DNA of 6,015 nucleotides. It comes from Halomonas sp. GTDB taxonomy: Bacteria > Pseudomonadota > Gammaproteobacteria > Pseudomonadales > Oleiphilaceae. The position numbers were made by a program, and so were the translations under genes. Shown one piece after another: positions 1 through 6,015 of the stretch. Positions within the stretch are counted from its first letter, which is position 1. Every line of letters starts with the position of its first letter. The stretch covers positions 1-6,015 of the forward strand of contig SLIH01000021.1 in the NCBI GenBank assembly GCA_007135745.1. Direction: 5' to 3'. The notes under the pieces are model-generated. The model was not told the origin of the DNA. It saw only the letters and a list, made by a program, of their open reading frames with translations, and made no database searches.

Positions 1-601
1 CGTACCAGACGTTGGGGCCGACTTCGATTCCGAGCTTTTTCGCGGCTTTGGTGATGATTTCCGGGTCCGGTTTATAGGCGGTGACGTCTCCGGCGCAGAT
101 GGTGATGTCCAGAAGTTCCTTCCAGCGACCCCCATCAATCAGATCGAGTTCGTGATCCAGAAATTCACGGTTTCGGTTGGTCGATACGCCCAGCTTTATG
201 CCGCTTGCCCGGAGCGCCGCCAGATAGTCGCTGAGCCCGCCCTGCAGGGGTTTTACCTCGCCAAAGTGGCGGCGGTAGCATTCATTGTAGGCATCGTGGG
301 CAATCTGCTTGGCGGCGACATTGTCCCCGAACACGGCGTTGAAAATGTCGGTGCGGGAAACCCGTCGTTCCGCCAGAATCCGTGGATGAAGGCGACGGAA
401 AATGCGGATATAACGGACCAGTTTCGCGTCTTCGGCGTTTCGGCACCGGTTTTCCGGAAGCAGCGCCTCGACCAGTCCGAGATCTTCCAGCTGCGGGAGC
501 ATTTCTTCCATGGCACTGAACATGGCGTCATGGGTGTCCACCAGTGTGCCGTGCCAGTCGAAAAGAATCAGTTCAGGTGGCGGGAGTTTCGGATGGTGCA
601 C
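1..601 (-). CDS. HAD-superfamily hydrolase, phosphoglycolate-phosphatase-like (3' end outside window)
   Basis: An open frame runs from a GTG at 601 to the window edge, giving 200 residues without a stop; the C-terminus lies outside. The family signature is clear. Motif I is at residues 15-19 (D-W-H-G-T) within ILFDWHGTLVDT, with D15 as the expected nucleophile. A motif II-like strand end GVSTNR is at 138-143. The motif III lysine K177 begins a KPDP stretch (177-180), as in phosphoglycolate phosphatase-like HADs. Motif IV (usually GD followed by an acidic residue) should follow just past the edge, after NVWY. Residues 20-135 form a mostly alpha-helical cap insertion of the C1 type. The GTG start is chosen because AAGGAGG (610-616) lies 8 bases before it and motif I follows at the usual distance. 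His17 replaces the normal general acid/base Asp, so phosphatase activity is uncertain. The substrate cannot be assigned. It is probably co-transcribed with the PilZ gene 25 bases upstream. Confidence 0.85.
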   Translation of the reverse strand, partial: MHHPKLPPPELILFDWHGTLVDTHDAMFSAMEEMLPQLEDLGLVEALLPENRCRNAEDAKLVRYIRIFRRLHPRILAERRVSRTDIFNAVFGDNVAAKQIAHDAYNECYRRHFGEVKPLQGGLSDYLAALRASGIKLGVSTNRNREFLDHELDLIDGGRWKELLDITICAGDVTAYKPDPEIITKAAKKLGIEVGPNVWY

Positions 602-609
602 CGCAGTCG

Positions 610-616
610 CCTCCTT
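610..616 (-). promoter_or_regulatory. Ribosome binding site for the HAD gene
   Basis: The minus strand reads AAGGAGG here, a near-perfect anti-Shine-Dalgarno match, with 8 bases to the GTG at 601. It decides the non-ATG start of the HAD gene. It sits inside the 25-base gap after the PilZ stop codon. Confidence 0.8.
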
Positions 617-626
617 GCTTGCTGCG

Positions 627-992
627 TCAGGTATGGCTCAACAGCGCCAGTTCGCGGTGCAGCAAAGCGTCGTCGCCCAGGTTGAGCTCGACCAGCCGGC
701 GCAGGTGCGTGGCGCTGTCGAGGTCCATGGAGCAGCATTCGAACCCCAGGCAGTCTTCGTGTTCATGCTTGAGGGCGGCCACCATGGCAATGACCGCGCT
801 TCCTTCGTCGAGGTGAATGCTGATGCTGAATTCCTCGTTGACCGAGGCCTGAAGGCCATCCGGTCGGCGCAACAACAGACCATGCAGGGAGATGTCGTAC
901 ACCTGACTTTCCCAGATGACGTCGCTCTGGCGGATTTCGCACGGCGCATCGAAGAAAATGCGACTGAAATGTCGACGTTCATCTTTATTCAT
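627..992 (-). CDS. PilZ-domain protein, putative cyclic di-GMP receptor
   Basis: This 121-residue protein is essentially a single PilZ domain with no signal peptide, membrane segment or partner domain, so it is probably a cytosolic adaptor-type receptor. Both c-di-GMP contact motifs are present: RxxxR as R7-H-F-S-R11 in the N-terminal arm, and (D/N)xSxxG as D33-I-S-L-H-G38 on the following beta strand. These residues normally wrap the cyclic di-GMP dimer, so ligand binding is likely (inference from motifs). The rest (about 40-105) alternates short strands and ends in a helical tail. The ATG at 992 is preceded by a modest AGGA at 1000-1003. It follows ettA on the same strand after 54 bases containing a large hairpin, and precedes the HAD gene by 25 bases. 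The output pathway (motility, polysaccharide, other) cannot be deduced from this context. Confidence 0.9.
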   Translation of the reverse strand: MNKDERRHFSRIFFDAPCEIRQSDVIWESQVYDISLHGLLLRRPDGLQASVNEEFSISIHLDEGSAVIAMVAALKHEHEDCLGFECCSMDLDSATHLRRLVELNLGDDALLHRELALLSHT

Positions 993-1007
993 TGGATGTT
1001 CCTGCGC

Positions 1008-1043
1008 CCGGGCTTTCCTTCACTATAGTGAAGGAAAGCCCGG
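1008..1043. repeat. 36-bp perfect palindrome between ettA and the PilZ gene; hairpin, possible non-canonical terminator or processing site
   Basis: Bases 1008-1025 are the exact reverse complement of 1026-1043, so 18-base arms meet at an ACTATAGT core with no mismatch. As RNA it would fold into a stem of up to about 16 pairs closed by a 4-base loop. On the minus strand it begins 3 bases after the ettA stop codon and ends 4 bases before the weak AGGA of the PilZ gene. The base following each arm is G or A rich rather than a U-run, so it does not meet the usual intrinsic-terminator pattern in either direction. It could be a partial terminator, an RNase-resistant 3' end for ettA mRNA, or a protein-binding palindrome. 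Confidence 0.75.
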
Positions 1044-1046
1044 AAG

Positions 1047-2708
1047 TCAGGCGAGTTTCTTGTACTTCACCCGCTTGGGAACCCAGGCGTCCTCGCCCTT
1101 GCGTGCGCGCAGATCCTTGTCGTACTCGGAGAAGTTACCCTCGAACCAGACCACCTCACTGTCACCCTCATAGGCGAGAATGTGCGTCGCGACCCGATCC
1201 AGGAACCAGCGATCGTGCGAGATGATCAGGGCGCAGCCGGGGAAGGCCAGCAGGGCTTCTTCCAGGGCACGCAGGGTTTCCACATCGAGGTCGTTGGTCG
1301 GCTCATCCAGGAGCAGAACGTTGCCGCCTTCTTTCAGCAGCTTGGCCAAATGCAGGCGGTTACGCTCGCCCCCGGACAGATCCTTGACCCGCTTCTGCTG
1401 ATCGGTGCCCTTGAAGTTGAAGCGGCCCACATAGGCGCGTGATGGTGTCTGGTAGTTGCCGACCTGGATAATGTCCTGGCCGTCGCTCACTTCTTCCCAG
1501 ACCGTTTTGTCGCCGTCGAGTTCACGCATCTGGTCCACGTAGGCCAGCTCCACCGTCTCGCCCAGGCGGATCTCGCCCTCATCCGGCTTTTCCTGGCCCG
1601 CAATCATACGGAAGAGCGTGGACTTACCCGCGCCGTTACCGCCGATGATGCCCACGATGCTACCGGGTGGGACATCGAAGGTGAGGTTCTCGAACAGCAC
1701 CTTGTCTTCATAGCGCTTGGCAATGCCATCCACTTCGATCACTTTGTCGCCCAGCCTCGGACCCGGCGGAATATAGAGCTCGTTGGTCTCGTTGCGCTTC
1801 TGGAATTCCTGCGAAGAAAGCTCTTCGAAACGGTCCAGGCGCGCCTTGTTCTTGGACTGACGGCCCTTGGGGTTACTGCGCACCCATTCCAGTTCCTGTT
1901 TGATGGCCTTCTTGTGGGAGGCTTCCTGCTTGGCTTCCTGCTCCAGGCGCTTTTCTTTCTGCTCCAGCCACTGGCTGTAGTTGCCCTGGAAGGGAATGCC
2001 TTCGCCACGGTCCAGCTCCAGAATCCAGCCGGCCACATTGTCCAGGAAATAGCGATCGTGAGTCACCGCGACGACGGTGCCGCTGTAATCGTGCAGGAAG
2101 CGCTCCAGCCAGCCCACGCTTTCCGCGTCCAGGTGGTTGGTGGGCTCGTCAAGCAGCAGCATGTCCGGGCCGGAGAGCAGCAGTCGGCACAGGGCAACCC
2201 GGCGACGTTCACCCCCGGAGAGGTTTTCAACCTTCGCATCCCAGGGCGGCAGGCGAAGAGCGTCCGCGGCAACTTCCATGCGGCGTTCGATGTCGTGGCC
2301 TTCATTGGCCTGGATAAAGGACTCCAGCTTGCCCTGCTCCTTGGCCAGGGCGTCAAAATCCGCATCCGGCTCGGCGTAGGCCGCATAGATCTCGTCCAGA
2401 CGGGCCAGCGCCTGGTGAATGCCCTCCACCGATTCTTCAACGACTTCCTTTACGGTCTTGTTGGGGTCGAGTTCCGGCTCCTGTGGGAGGTAGCCGATGT
2501 TGATGCCAGGTTCGGGGCGCGCTTCGCCCACATAATCCTGGTCCACGCCCGCCATGATCCGCAGCAGGGTGGATTTCCCGGCGCCGTTAAGGCCAAGAAC
2601 GCCGATCTTGGCGCCGGGAAAGAAACTCAGGTTGATGTTTTTCAGTATCTCTTTTTTCGGTGGAACGACCTTGCCGAGGCCATTCATGGTAAAGACGTAC
2701 TGGGCCAT
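1047..2708 (-). CDS. ettA: Energy-dependent translational throttle protein EttA (ABC-F ATPase)
   Basis: EttA is a cytosolic ABC-F protein that binds the ribosomal E site and gates entry into the elongation cycle according to ATP/ADP level. This copy has 553 residues, close to the 555 of E. coli. The tandem ABC layout is complete. Domain 1 has Walker A GLNGAGKST (39-47), signature LSGGE (163-167), Walker B with DEPTNHLD (187-194) and switch His217. Domain 2 has Walker A GGNGAGKST (356-364), signature LSGGE (444-448), DEPTNDLD (468-475) and switch His498. The insert at about 95-140 corresponds to the arm that contacts ribosomal protein L1. The basic, helical linker at about 240-320, with KGRQSKNKAR at 281-290, corresponds to the P-site tRNA interaction motif. 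Both catalytic glutamates (E188, E469) are present, so it should be an active ATPase. The alternative, paralogue Uup, has a C-terminal coiled coil that is absent here. The start at 2708 gives the expected MAQYVFTM N-terminus. The Shine-Dalgarno is poor. Confidence 0.98.
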   Translation of the reverse strand: MAQYVFTMNGLGKVVPPKKEILKNINLSFFPGAKIGVLGLNGAGKSTLLRIMAGVDQDYVGEARPEPGINIGYLPQEPELDPNKTVKEVVEESVEGIHQALARLDEIYAAYAEPDADFDALAKEQGKLESFIQANEGHDIERRMEVAADALRLPPWDAKVENLSGGERRRVALCRLLLSGPDMLLLDEPTNHLDAESVGWLERFLHDYSGTVVAVTHDRYFLDNVAGWILELDRGEGIPFQGNYSQWLEQKEKRLEQEAKQEASHKKAIKQELEWVRSNPKGRQSKNKARLDRFEELSSQEFQKRNETNELYIPPGPRLGDKVIEVDGIAKRYEDKVLFENLTFDVPPGSIVGIIGGNGAGKSTLFRMIAGQEKPDEGEIRLGETVELAYVDQMRELDGDKTVWEEVSDGQDIIQVGNYQTPSRAYVGRFNFKGTDQQKRVKDLSGGERNRLHLAKLLKEGGNVLLLDEPTNDLDVETLRALEEALLAFPGCALIISHDRWFLDRVATHILAYEGDSEVVWFEGNFSEYDKDLRARKGEDAWVPKRVKYKKLA

Positions 2709-2761
2709 CAGATTCTCTGCCTTGTTGTGTTGCGTTCGAAGTTACCGGGAAGGGCGTGATT

Positions 2762-2790
2762 ACGTTAACCAATCGATTCTTTATTGGCAA
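2762..2790 (-). promoter_or_regulatory. Weak candidate promoter for ettA
   Basis: On the minus strand TTGCCA (2790-2785) matches four of six bases of a sigma70 -35 box. It is followed after 17 bases by TAACGT (2767-2762), which matches only three of six of the -10 consensus. It would start transcription roughly 45-50 bases before the ettA ATG. Position and AT content are suitable, but the -10 match is poor, so this is tentative. Confidence 0.2.
2769..2787. repeat. Short inverted repeat CCAAT-N9-ATTGG, possible operator
   Basis: CCAAT at 2769-2773 is mirrored by ATTGG at 2783-2787, and an AATCGATT palindrome (2771-2778) lies within it. It overlaps the spacer of the weak ettA promoter candidate, where a repressor could act. 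The arms are short and could arise by chance; no known regulator is recognised. Confidence 0.25.
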
Positions 2791-2880
2791 TGTAAGCGGG
2801 CCTTCGGGATCAATTTCAGTCCTGACCGGTCGGCCCGTTGGCGGCAATGGCGTGGGCTGAGGCAGGGTGGCCGGTGGTGG

Positions 2881-2909
2881 GTGTTATTAAGCCTTCCTTA
2901 CGATAGAAT
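2881..2909 (+). promoter_or_regulatory. Candidate promoter for the glyA-nrdR-ribD operon
   Basis: TAGAAT at 2904-2909 matches five of six bases of a sigma70 -10 box and lies in a locally AT-rich stretch. The 17-base-spaced hexamer upstream, GTGTTA (2881-2886), matches only three of six of the -35 consensus. Initiation would be near 2916, leaving a leader of about 150 bases before glyA. An activator could compensate for the weak -35; this is inference. Confidence 0.35.
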
Positions 2910-3013
2910 ACGCCTTTTTCACAGCATGAATTCCCGACCCCAGCTCCCGATGCGGACCTGGGGCCCATGACTTCAGACCCCGAACGTCAATTTTCGACCT
3001 ATTGATTGGTTCT

Positions 3014-3050
3014 CTGGCAGAGGCGTTGTTCGGGGCGCGCCCACTGCCAG
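3014..3050 (+). promoter_or_regulatory. GC-rich hairpin in the glyA leader
   Basis: CTGGCAG (3014-3020) pairs perfectly with CTGCCAG (3044-3050). The enclosed segment contains a 10-base palindrome GGGCGCGCCC (3033-3042). The structure ends 6 bases before the glyA Shine-Dalgarno AGAGG (3057-3061), so it could influence translation initiation or mRNA stability. It has no following U-tract and is not a standard terminator. Confidence 0.4.
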
Positions 3051-3056
3051 TACACG

Positions 3057-3061
3057 AGAGG
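3057..3061 (+). promoter_or_regulatory. Ribosome binding site of glyA
   Basis: AGAGG lies 6 bases before the ATG at 3068. Together with the protein N-terminus it fixes this start rather than an upstream TTG in the same frame at 3002. Confidence 0.6.
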
Positions 3062-3067
3062 CTGAAC

Positions 3068-4324
3068 ATGTTTAAGCGTGATATGACCATTGCCGGTTAC
3101 GACGATGAAATCTGGAATGCCATGGAGGCGGAGGTCCGTCGCCAGGAAGAGCATATTGAGCTGATTGCATCCGAGAACTACACCAGCCCGCGGGTCATGG
3201 AGGCTCAGGGTTCGGCGCTGACCAACAAGTACGCCGAAGGTTATCCCGGCAAGCGCTATTACGGCGGCTGTGAGCACGTTGATGTGGTCGAGAGTATCGC
3301 CATTGAGCGGGCCAAGGAGCTCTTTGGTGCTGACTATGCGAACGTCCAGCCGCACTCCGGCTCATCCGCCAATTCGGCTGTCTACATGGCACTGATGAAG
3401 CCGGGGGAAACCGTGTTGGGCATGAGCCTGGCCGACGGGGGGCACCTGACTCACGGTGCCAAGGTGAACTTCTCCGGCAAGATCTACAACGCCGTTCAGT
3501 ACGGCCTGAATCCGGAAACCGGCCTGCTTGACTATGACGAGATTGAAAAACTTGCCGTTGAGCACAAGCCGAAAGTCGTTCTGGCCGGCTTCTCCGCCTA
3601 TTCCCAGGAGCTGGATTTCAAGCGCTTCCGTGAGATTGCCGACAAGGTCGGGGCGTACCTGTTTGTGGACATGGCCCATGTGGCCGGTCTGGTGGCTGCG
3701 GGTGTCTATCCCAACCCGGTGCCCTATGCGGACGTGGTAACCACCACCACGCACAAAACTCTGCGTGGCCCGCGCAGTGGCCTGATTCTGGCCAAATCCA
3801 ACGAAGAGCTGGAAAAGAAATTCAACTCCGCGGTTTTCCCCGGCAGCCAGGGCGGTCCCCTGATGCACGCCATCGCGGGCAAGGCGATCTGCTTCAAGGA
3901 AGCCATGACCGAGGATTTCCGCCAGTATCAGCAGCAGGTGGTCAAGAATGCCCAGGCCATGGCGGACGTTTTCATGAACCGTGGCTTTGATGTTGTCTCC
4001 GGTGGCACCCAGAACCACCTGTTCCTGCTCAGCCTGATCAAGCAGGACATCACCGGCAAGGACGCGGATGCTGCCCTGGGCAGCGCCAACATCACGGTCA
4101 ACAAAAATGCCGTACCCAACGACCCGCGCTCGCCGTTTGTAACCTCCGGTTTGCGCATCGGCACGCCGGCTATAACCACCCGCGGCTTTGGCGAGAAGGA
4201 AGCCCGGGAACTCGCGGGTTGGATGTGTGATATTCTGGACGACATGGAAAATCCGGATACCATTGAACGGGTACGCAAGCAGGTTCTGGATCTGTGCCGT
4301 CGATTCCCTGTCTATGGTGACTGA
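3068..4324 (+). CDS. glyA: Serine hydroxymethyltransferase
   Basis: GlyA is the cytosolic PLP enzyme that converts serine and tetrahydrofolate to glycine and 5,10-methylene-tetrahydrofolate, the main one-carbon source for purines, thymidylate and methionine. The protein has 418 residues against 417 in E. coli. Key residues are in place: the [10 protein letters not shown] folate/dimer segment (31-40), the [10 protein letters not shown] region (98-106) around the cofactor phosphate, D201 and H204 stacking on the PLP ring, the Schiff-base lysine K230 in [12 protein letters not shown], and R363 in SGLRIGTPA for the substrate carboxylate. The ATG at 3068 yields [12 protein letters not shown], which aligns with the known E. 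coli N-terminus (MLKREMNIADYD). It is the first gene of the plus-strand set, 34 bases before nrdR. Regulation may involve the long leader; no PurR or MetR site was recognised. Confidence 0.98.
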   Translation: MFKRDMTIAGYDDEIWNAMEAEVRRQEEHIELIASENYTSPRVMEAQGSALTNKYAEGYPGKRYYGGCEHVDVVESIAIERAKELFGADYANVQPHSGSSANSAVYMALMKPGETVLGMSLADGGHLTHGAKVNFSGKIYNAVQYGLNPETGLLDYDEIEKLAVEHKPKVVLAGFSAYSQELDFKRFREIADKVGAYLFVDMAHVAGLVAAGVYPNPVPYADVVTTTTHKTLRGPRSGLILAKSNEELEKKFNSAVFPGSQGGPLMHAIAGKAICFKEAMTEDFRQYQQQVVKNAQAMADVFMNRGFDVVSGGTQNHLFLLSLIKQDITGKDADAALGSANITVNKNAVPNDPRSPFVTSGLRIGTPAITTRGFGEKEARELAGWMCDILDDMENPDTIERVRKQVLDLCRRFPVYGD

Positions 4325-4343
4325 AACGTAGCGCCGGCTCGTC

Positions 4344-4350
4344 AAAGGAG
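4344..4350 (+). promoter_or_regulatory. Ribosome binding site of nrdR
   Basis: AAAGGAG lies 8 bases before the nrdR ATG and is the strongest Shine-Dalgarno in the plus-strand gene set. nrdR can therefore be initiated independently of glyA translation. Confidence 0.75.
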
Positions 4351-4358
4351 CCCGATAT

Positions 4359-4880
4359 ATGCATTGCCCCTTTTGTGGTGAGGCAGACACCAAGGTCATC
4401 GATTCACGCCTGGTTGCCGAGGGTGACCAGGTCAGGCGCCGTCGCGAGTGCCTGTCGTGCAAGGAACGCTTTACCACCTTTGAGGGGGCGGAGCTGGTCA
4501 TGCCGCGTGTCGTCAAACAGGATGGCACGCGGGTTCCCTTTGATGAGGAGAAGCTGCGCGAAGGCATGATGAAGGCGCTGGAAAAGCGCCCGGTGAGCAT
4601 CGAGGATATCGAGGCTGCCATCAATCGCATCAAGTTTCGGCTGCGAGCCACGGGTGAGCGGGAAATCAAATCGCTCATGGTGGGCGAAGAGGTCATGTAC
4701 GAGCTTCGTCAGCTCGACAAGGTGGCCTATGTGCGTTTTGCCTCTGTCTACCGCAGCTTTCAGGACATCAACGAATTCAAGGAAGAAATTGAGCGCCTGA
4801 GCCTGAACGGGGGTGAGGTGGGGGAGGAGTCGCCGGTCACCGTGGCCGCTCGAGCCCTGCGTAACTCCGTGGAAAAATAG
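4359..4880 (+). CDS. nrdR: Transcriptional repressor NrdR of ribonucleotide reductase genes
   Basis: NrdR is a zinc- and nucleotide-binding repressor that shuts down ribonucleotide reductase operons when dATP is high, binding paired NrdR boxes as higher oligomers. The N-terminal zinc ribbon is intact with C3-P-F-C6 and C31-L-S-C34, plus the basic stretch RRRRE (26-30) used for DNA contact. The ATP-cone follows at about 49-139, starting [15 protein letters not shown] with the nucleotide-contacting VVKxDG segment, and ending [13 protein letters not shown]. The protein has 173 residues, about 20-25 longer than typical family members (149 in E. coli). The excess is a C-terminal tail after about 148 (Gly/Glu rich, then a short possible helix). 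It sits between glyA and ribD, its usual neighbour in gammaproteobacteria. No NrdR-box pair is evident in the window, so its targets lie elsewhere. Confidence 0.97.
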   Translation: MHCPFCGEADTKVIDSRLVAEGDQVRRRRECLSCKERFTTFEGAELVMPRVVKQDGTRVPFDEEKLREGMMKALEKRPVSIEDIEAAINRIKFRLRATGEREIKSLMVGEEVMYELRQLDKVAYVRFASVYRSFQDINEFKEEIERLSLNGGEVGEESPVTVAARALRNSVEK

Positions 4881-4913
4881 CCTGTCGAACCGGATCCTGA
4901 GTGCCTCCCATCC

Positions 4914-6015
4914 ATGATCACCACTGACGATATAGGTTACATGGCGAAAGCCATCCAGCTGGCTGATCGGGGGCGCTACAGTGTTCATCCCAATCCCCGC
5001 GTGGGTTGCGTGATCGTGCGGGAGGGCGAAGTGGTCGGGACTGGCTGGCACGAGAGAGCCGGTGAGCCACATGCCGAGGTCTATGCGCTGCGCGAGGCCG
5101 GGGAGAAGAGCCGTGGCGCGACCGTCTATGTGACCCTTGAACCCTGCAGCCATTATGGCCGCACGCCGCCCTGCGCGGATGCGCTGGCCAAGGCGGGTGT
5201 GGCACGGGTGGTCGTCGCCGTGGAGGATGCCAATCCCCAAGTGGGCGGGCGTGGGTTTGCCCGGCTGCGGGAGGCCGGGATTGAGATCGAAACCGGCGTC
5301 CTGGAGAGCGAGGCCCGGGCGCTGAATCCAGGATTTCTGCGGGTCATGGGGGGCGGAAACCCCTGGTTACGGGTTAAAATGGCCGCCAGCCTGGACGGCC
5401 GAACGGCCATGCTCTCCGGGGAGAGTCAGTGGATCACGGGGCCGGAGGCGCGCAGTGATGTTCAGCGTCTGCGCGCGCGCTCCGCGGCCATCATCACCGG
5501 AGCCGGCACGGCGCGGAAAGATAATCCATCGATGACGGTTCGGCTGGCCGAGATGGGTCCTTTGGGCGACTATGGGCCTCCTGCGGGGCAGCCCTTGCGT
5601 GCGGTGATCGACGGCCGGTTGTCGATTTCGCCGGAATCGAAACTGGTCCAGGGCGAGGGGCGTTGTGTTGTATTTACCACGCCTGCCGGGACGAACAAGT
5701 ACCTGGCCAGCGCGCTGGCCAGGGCGGGGGCAGAGGTTGTCACCCTGGAGCCGGCCCAGCCGGATCATATCCAGCCTGCGTTTACAGAGGTGGTGACCTG
5801 GCTTGCTCGGGAGGGCTGTCACGAGCTGCTGCTCGAGTCAGGTCCCAGGCTCGCCGGCGCCGCGCTTGAAGCGGGGCTGGTGGATGAATTCTGGCTCTAC
5901 CAGGCACCGGTTTTTCTTGGCAGCCGTGCGCGCCCGGTGGCTGAGCTGCCGCTGAACCGTATGGTGGAGAAGTTGTGCTTTAACGTAACCGACCGCCGCC
6001 AGGTCGGGCGTGATC
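4914..6015 (+). CDS. ribD: Bifunctional riboflavin biosynthesis deaminase/reductase RibD (C-terminus just outside window)
   Basis: RibD deaminates the pyrimidine from the GTP cyclohydrolase II product and then reduces the ribose with NADPH, giving 5-amino-6-ribitylamino-uracil phosphate. The window holds 367 codons without a stop, the full length of E. coli RibD, so probably only a handful of residues are missing. The deaminase domain (1 to about 145) shows HPNPRVGCVIV (25-35) and the zinc site H53-A-E55 with PCSHYGRTPPC (C78 and C87); E55 is the proton shuttle. The reductase domain (about 150 onward) has KMAASLDGRTA (155-165), GESQWITG (169-176), GAGTARKDNPSMT (196-208) and the late ESGPRLAGA (308-316) and LYQAPVFLG (328-336) segments. 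The ATG at 4914 is used although no good Shine-Dalgarno precedes it. ATG 4941 (residue 10) is a possible alternative start. It lies 33 bases after nrdR, and riboflavin genes probably follow. I see no FMN riboswitch. Confidence 0.97.
   Translation, partial: MITTDDIGYMAKAIQLADRGRYSVHPNPRVGCVIVREGEVVGTGWHERAGEPHAEVYALREAGEKSRGATVYVTLEPCSHYGRTPPCADALAKAGVARVVVAVEDANPQVGGRGFARLREAGIEIETGVLESEARALNPGFLRVMGGGNPWLRVKMAASLDGRTAMLSGESQWITGPEARSDVQRLRARSAAIITGAGTARKDNPSMTVRLAEMGPLGDYGPPAGQPLRAVIDGRLSISPESKLVQGEGRCVVFTTPAGTNKYLASALARAGAEVVTLEPAQPDHIQPAFTEVVTWLAREGCHELLLESGPRLAGAALEAGLVDEFWLYQAPVFLGSRARPVAELPLNRMVEKLCFNVTDRRQVGRD

Larger units (their letters stand above)
2709..3067. other. Divergent intergenic region between ettA and glyA
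   Basis: These 359 bases separate the start codons of ettA (minus) and glyA (plus) and should hold both promoters. I see an AT-rich patch at about 2760-2790 with an inverted repeat, a second AT-rich patch at about 2883-2920 with the best -10-like hexamer for glyA, and a GC-rich hairpin next to the glyA ribosome binding site. No conserved coding frame is apparent. I could not recognise a riboswitch or a PurR operator. Confidence 0.7.

Noticed and set aside
152..685. A 177-codon plus-strand frame over the HAD gene
   Set aside because: The minus-strand frame carries HAD motifs I to III with a strong ribosome binding site, and the plus-strand frame also runs into the PilZ gene.
1008..1043. Calling the palindrome a standard intrinsic terminator
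   Set aside because: Neither strand has a U-run after the stem, so I kept it as a palindrome/hairpin of uncertain role.
1914..2759. A 281-codon plus-strand frame antisense to the 5' half of ettA
   Set aside because: It is the antisense shadow of a fully conserved ABC-F gene; the protein resembles no family I know and no ribosome binding site supports it.
3002..3067. A 22-residue N-terminal extension of GlyA from a TTG at 3002
   Set aside because: GlyA orthologues begin at the MFKRDM-like sequence, AGAGG is well placed for the ATG at 3068, and the extension would read through the leader hairpin.
2709..3067. A PurR operator, glycine riboswitch or small RNA upstream of glyA
   Set aside because: I looked for a PurR-like 16-bp palindrome with a central ACGT-type core and for the conserved glycine aptamer core, and found nothing convincing by eye.
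3362..4696. A 444-codon open frame antisense to glyA and nrdR
   Set aside because: It lies opposite two unmistakable conserved genes, crosses their boundary, and its translation has no recognisable domain. Long antisense frames are expected opposite codon-biased GC-rich genes.
4881..4913. An FMN riboswitch or internal promoter before ribD
   Set aside because: The gap is only 33 bases, far too short for an FMN aptamer, and it has no promoter-like hexamers.
4404..5240. A 278-codon minus-strand frame antisense to nrdR and ribD
   Set aside because: It spans the gap between two certain plus-strand genes and encodes the complement of their conserved motifs.

Overview
This window looks like ordinary core chromosome of a moderately GC-rich gammaproteobacterium. 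The protein sequences and the glyA-nrdR-ribD order fit a Marinobacter, Oceanospirillales or Pseudomonas-like lineage, but that placement is by recognition only and was not tested by search. I see no mobile element, CRISPR array, tRNA, rRNA or phage gene. Coding density is high, and every gene except the truncated left-end one is a readily recognised family member.

The layout is two divergent gene sets around a 359-base intergenic region (2709-3067). The minus-strand set reads leftward. It starts with ettA (1047-2708), the ABC-F translation factor. Next comes a 54-base gap filled mostly by a perfect 36-bp palindrome, then a small PilZ-domain protein (627-992). It ends with a HAD-superfamily hydrolase (start at 601) that runs off the left edge. 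The PilZ and HAD genes are 25 bases apart, and a strong Shine-Dalgarno sequence sits in that gap, so they are probably co-transcribed.

The plus-strand set is glyA (3068-4324), nrdR (4359-4880) and ribD (4914 to beyond the right edge), spaced by 34 and 33 bases. It reads as the start of the one-carbon/NrdR/riboflavin cluster common in gammaproteobacteria, which usually continues with ribE, ribB/A, ribH and nusB. GlyA supplies glycine and methylene-tetrahydrofolate, NrdR represses ribonucleotide reductase genes in response to nucleotides, and RibD performs the second and third steps of riboflavin synthesis. The common theme is nucleotide and cofactor supply.

I found no clearly new biological system. 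Three things deserve a second look: the perfect palindrome between ettA and the PilZ gene, which has no U-tract; the HAD protein whose motif I is D-W-H-G-T, with His in place of the usual second Asp; and the structured leader upstream of glyA. Promoter calls here are weak visual matches.
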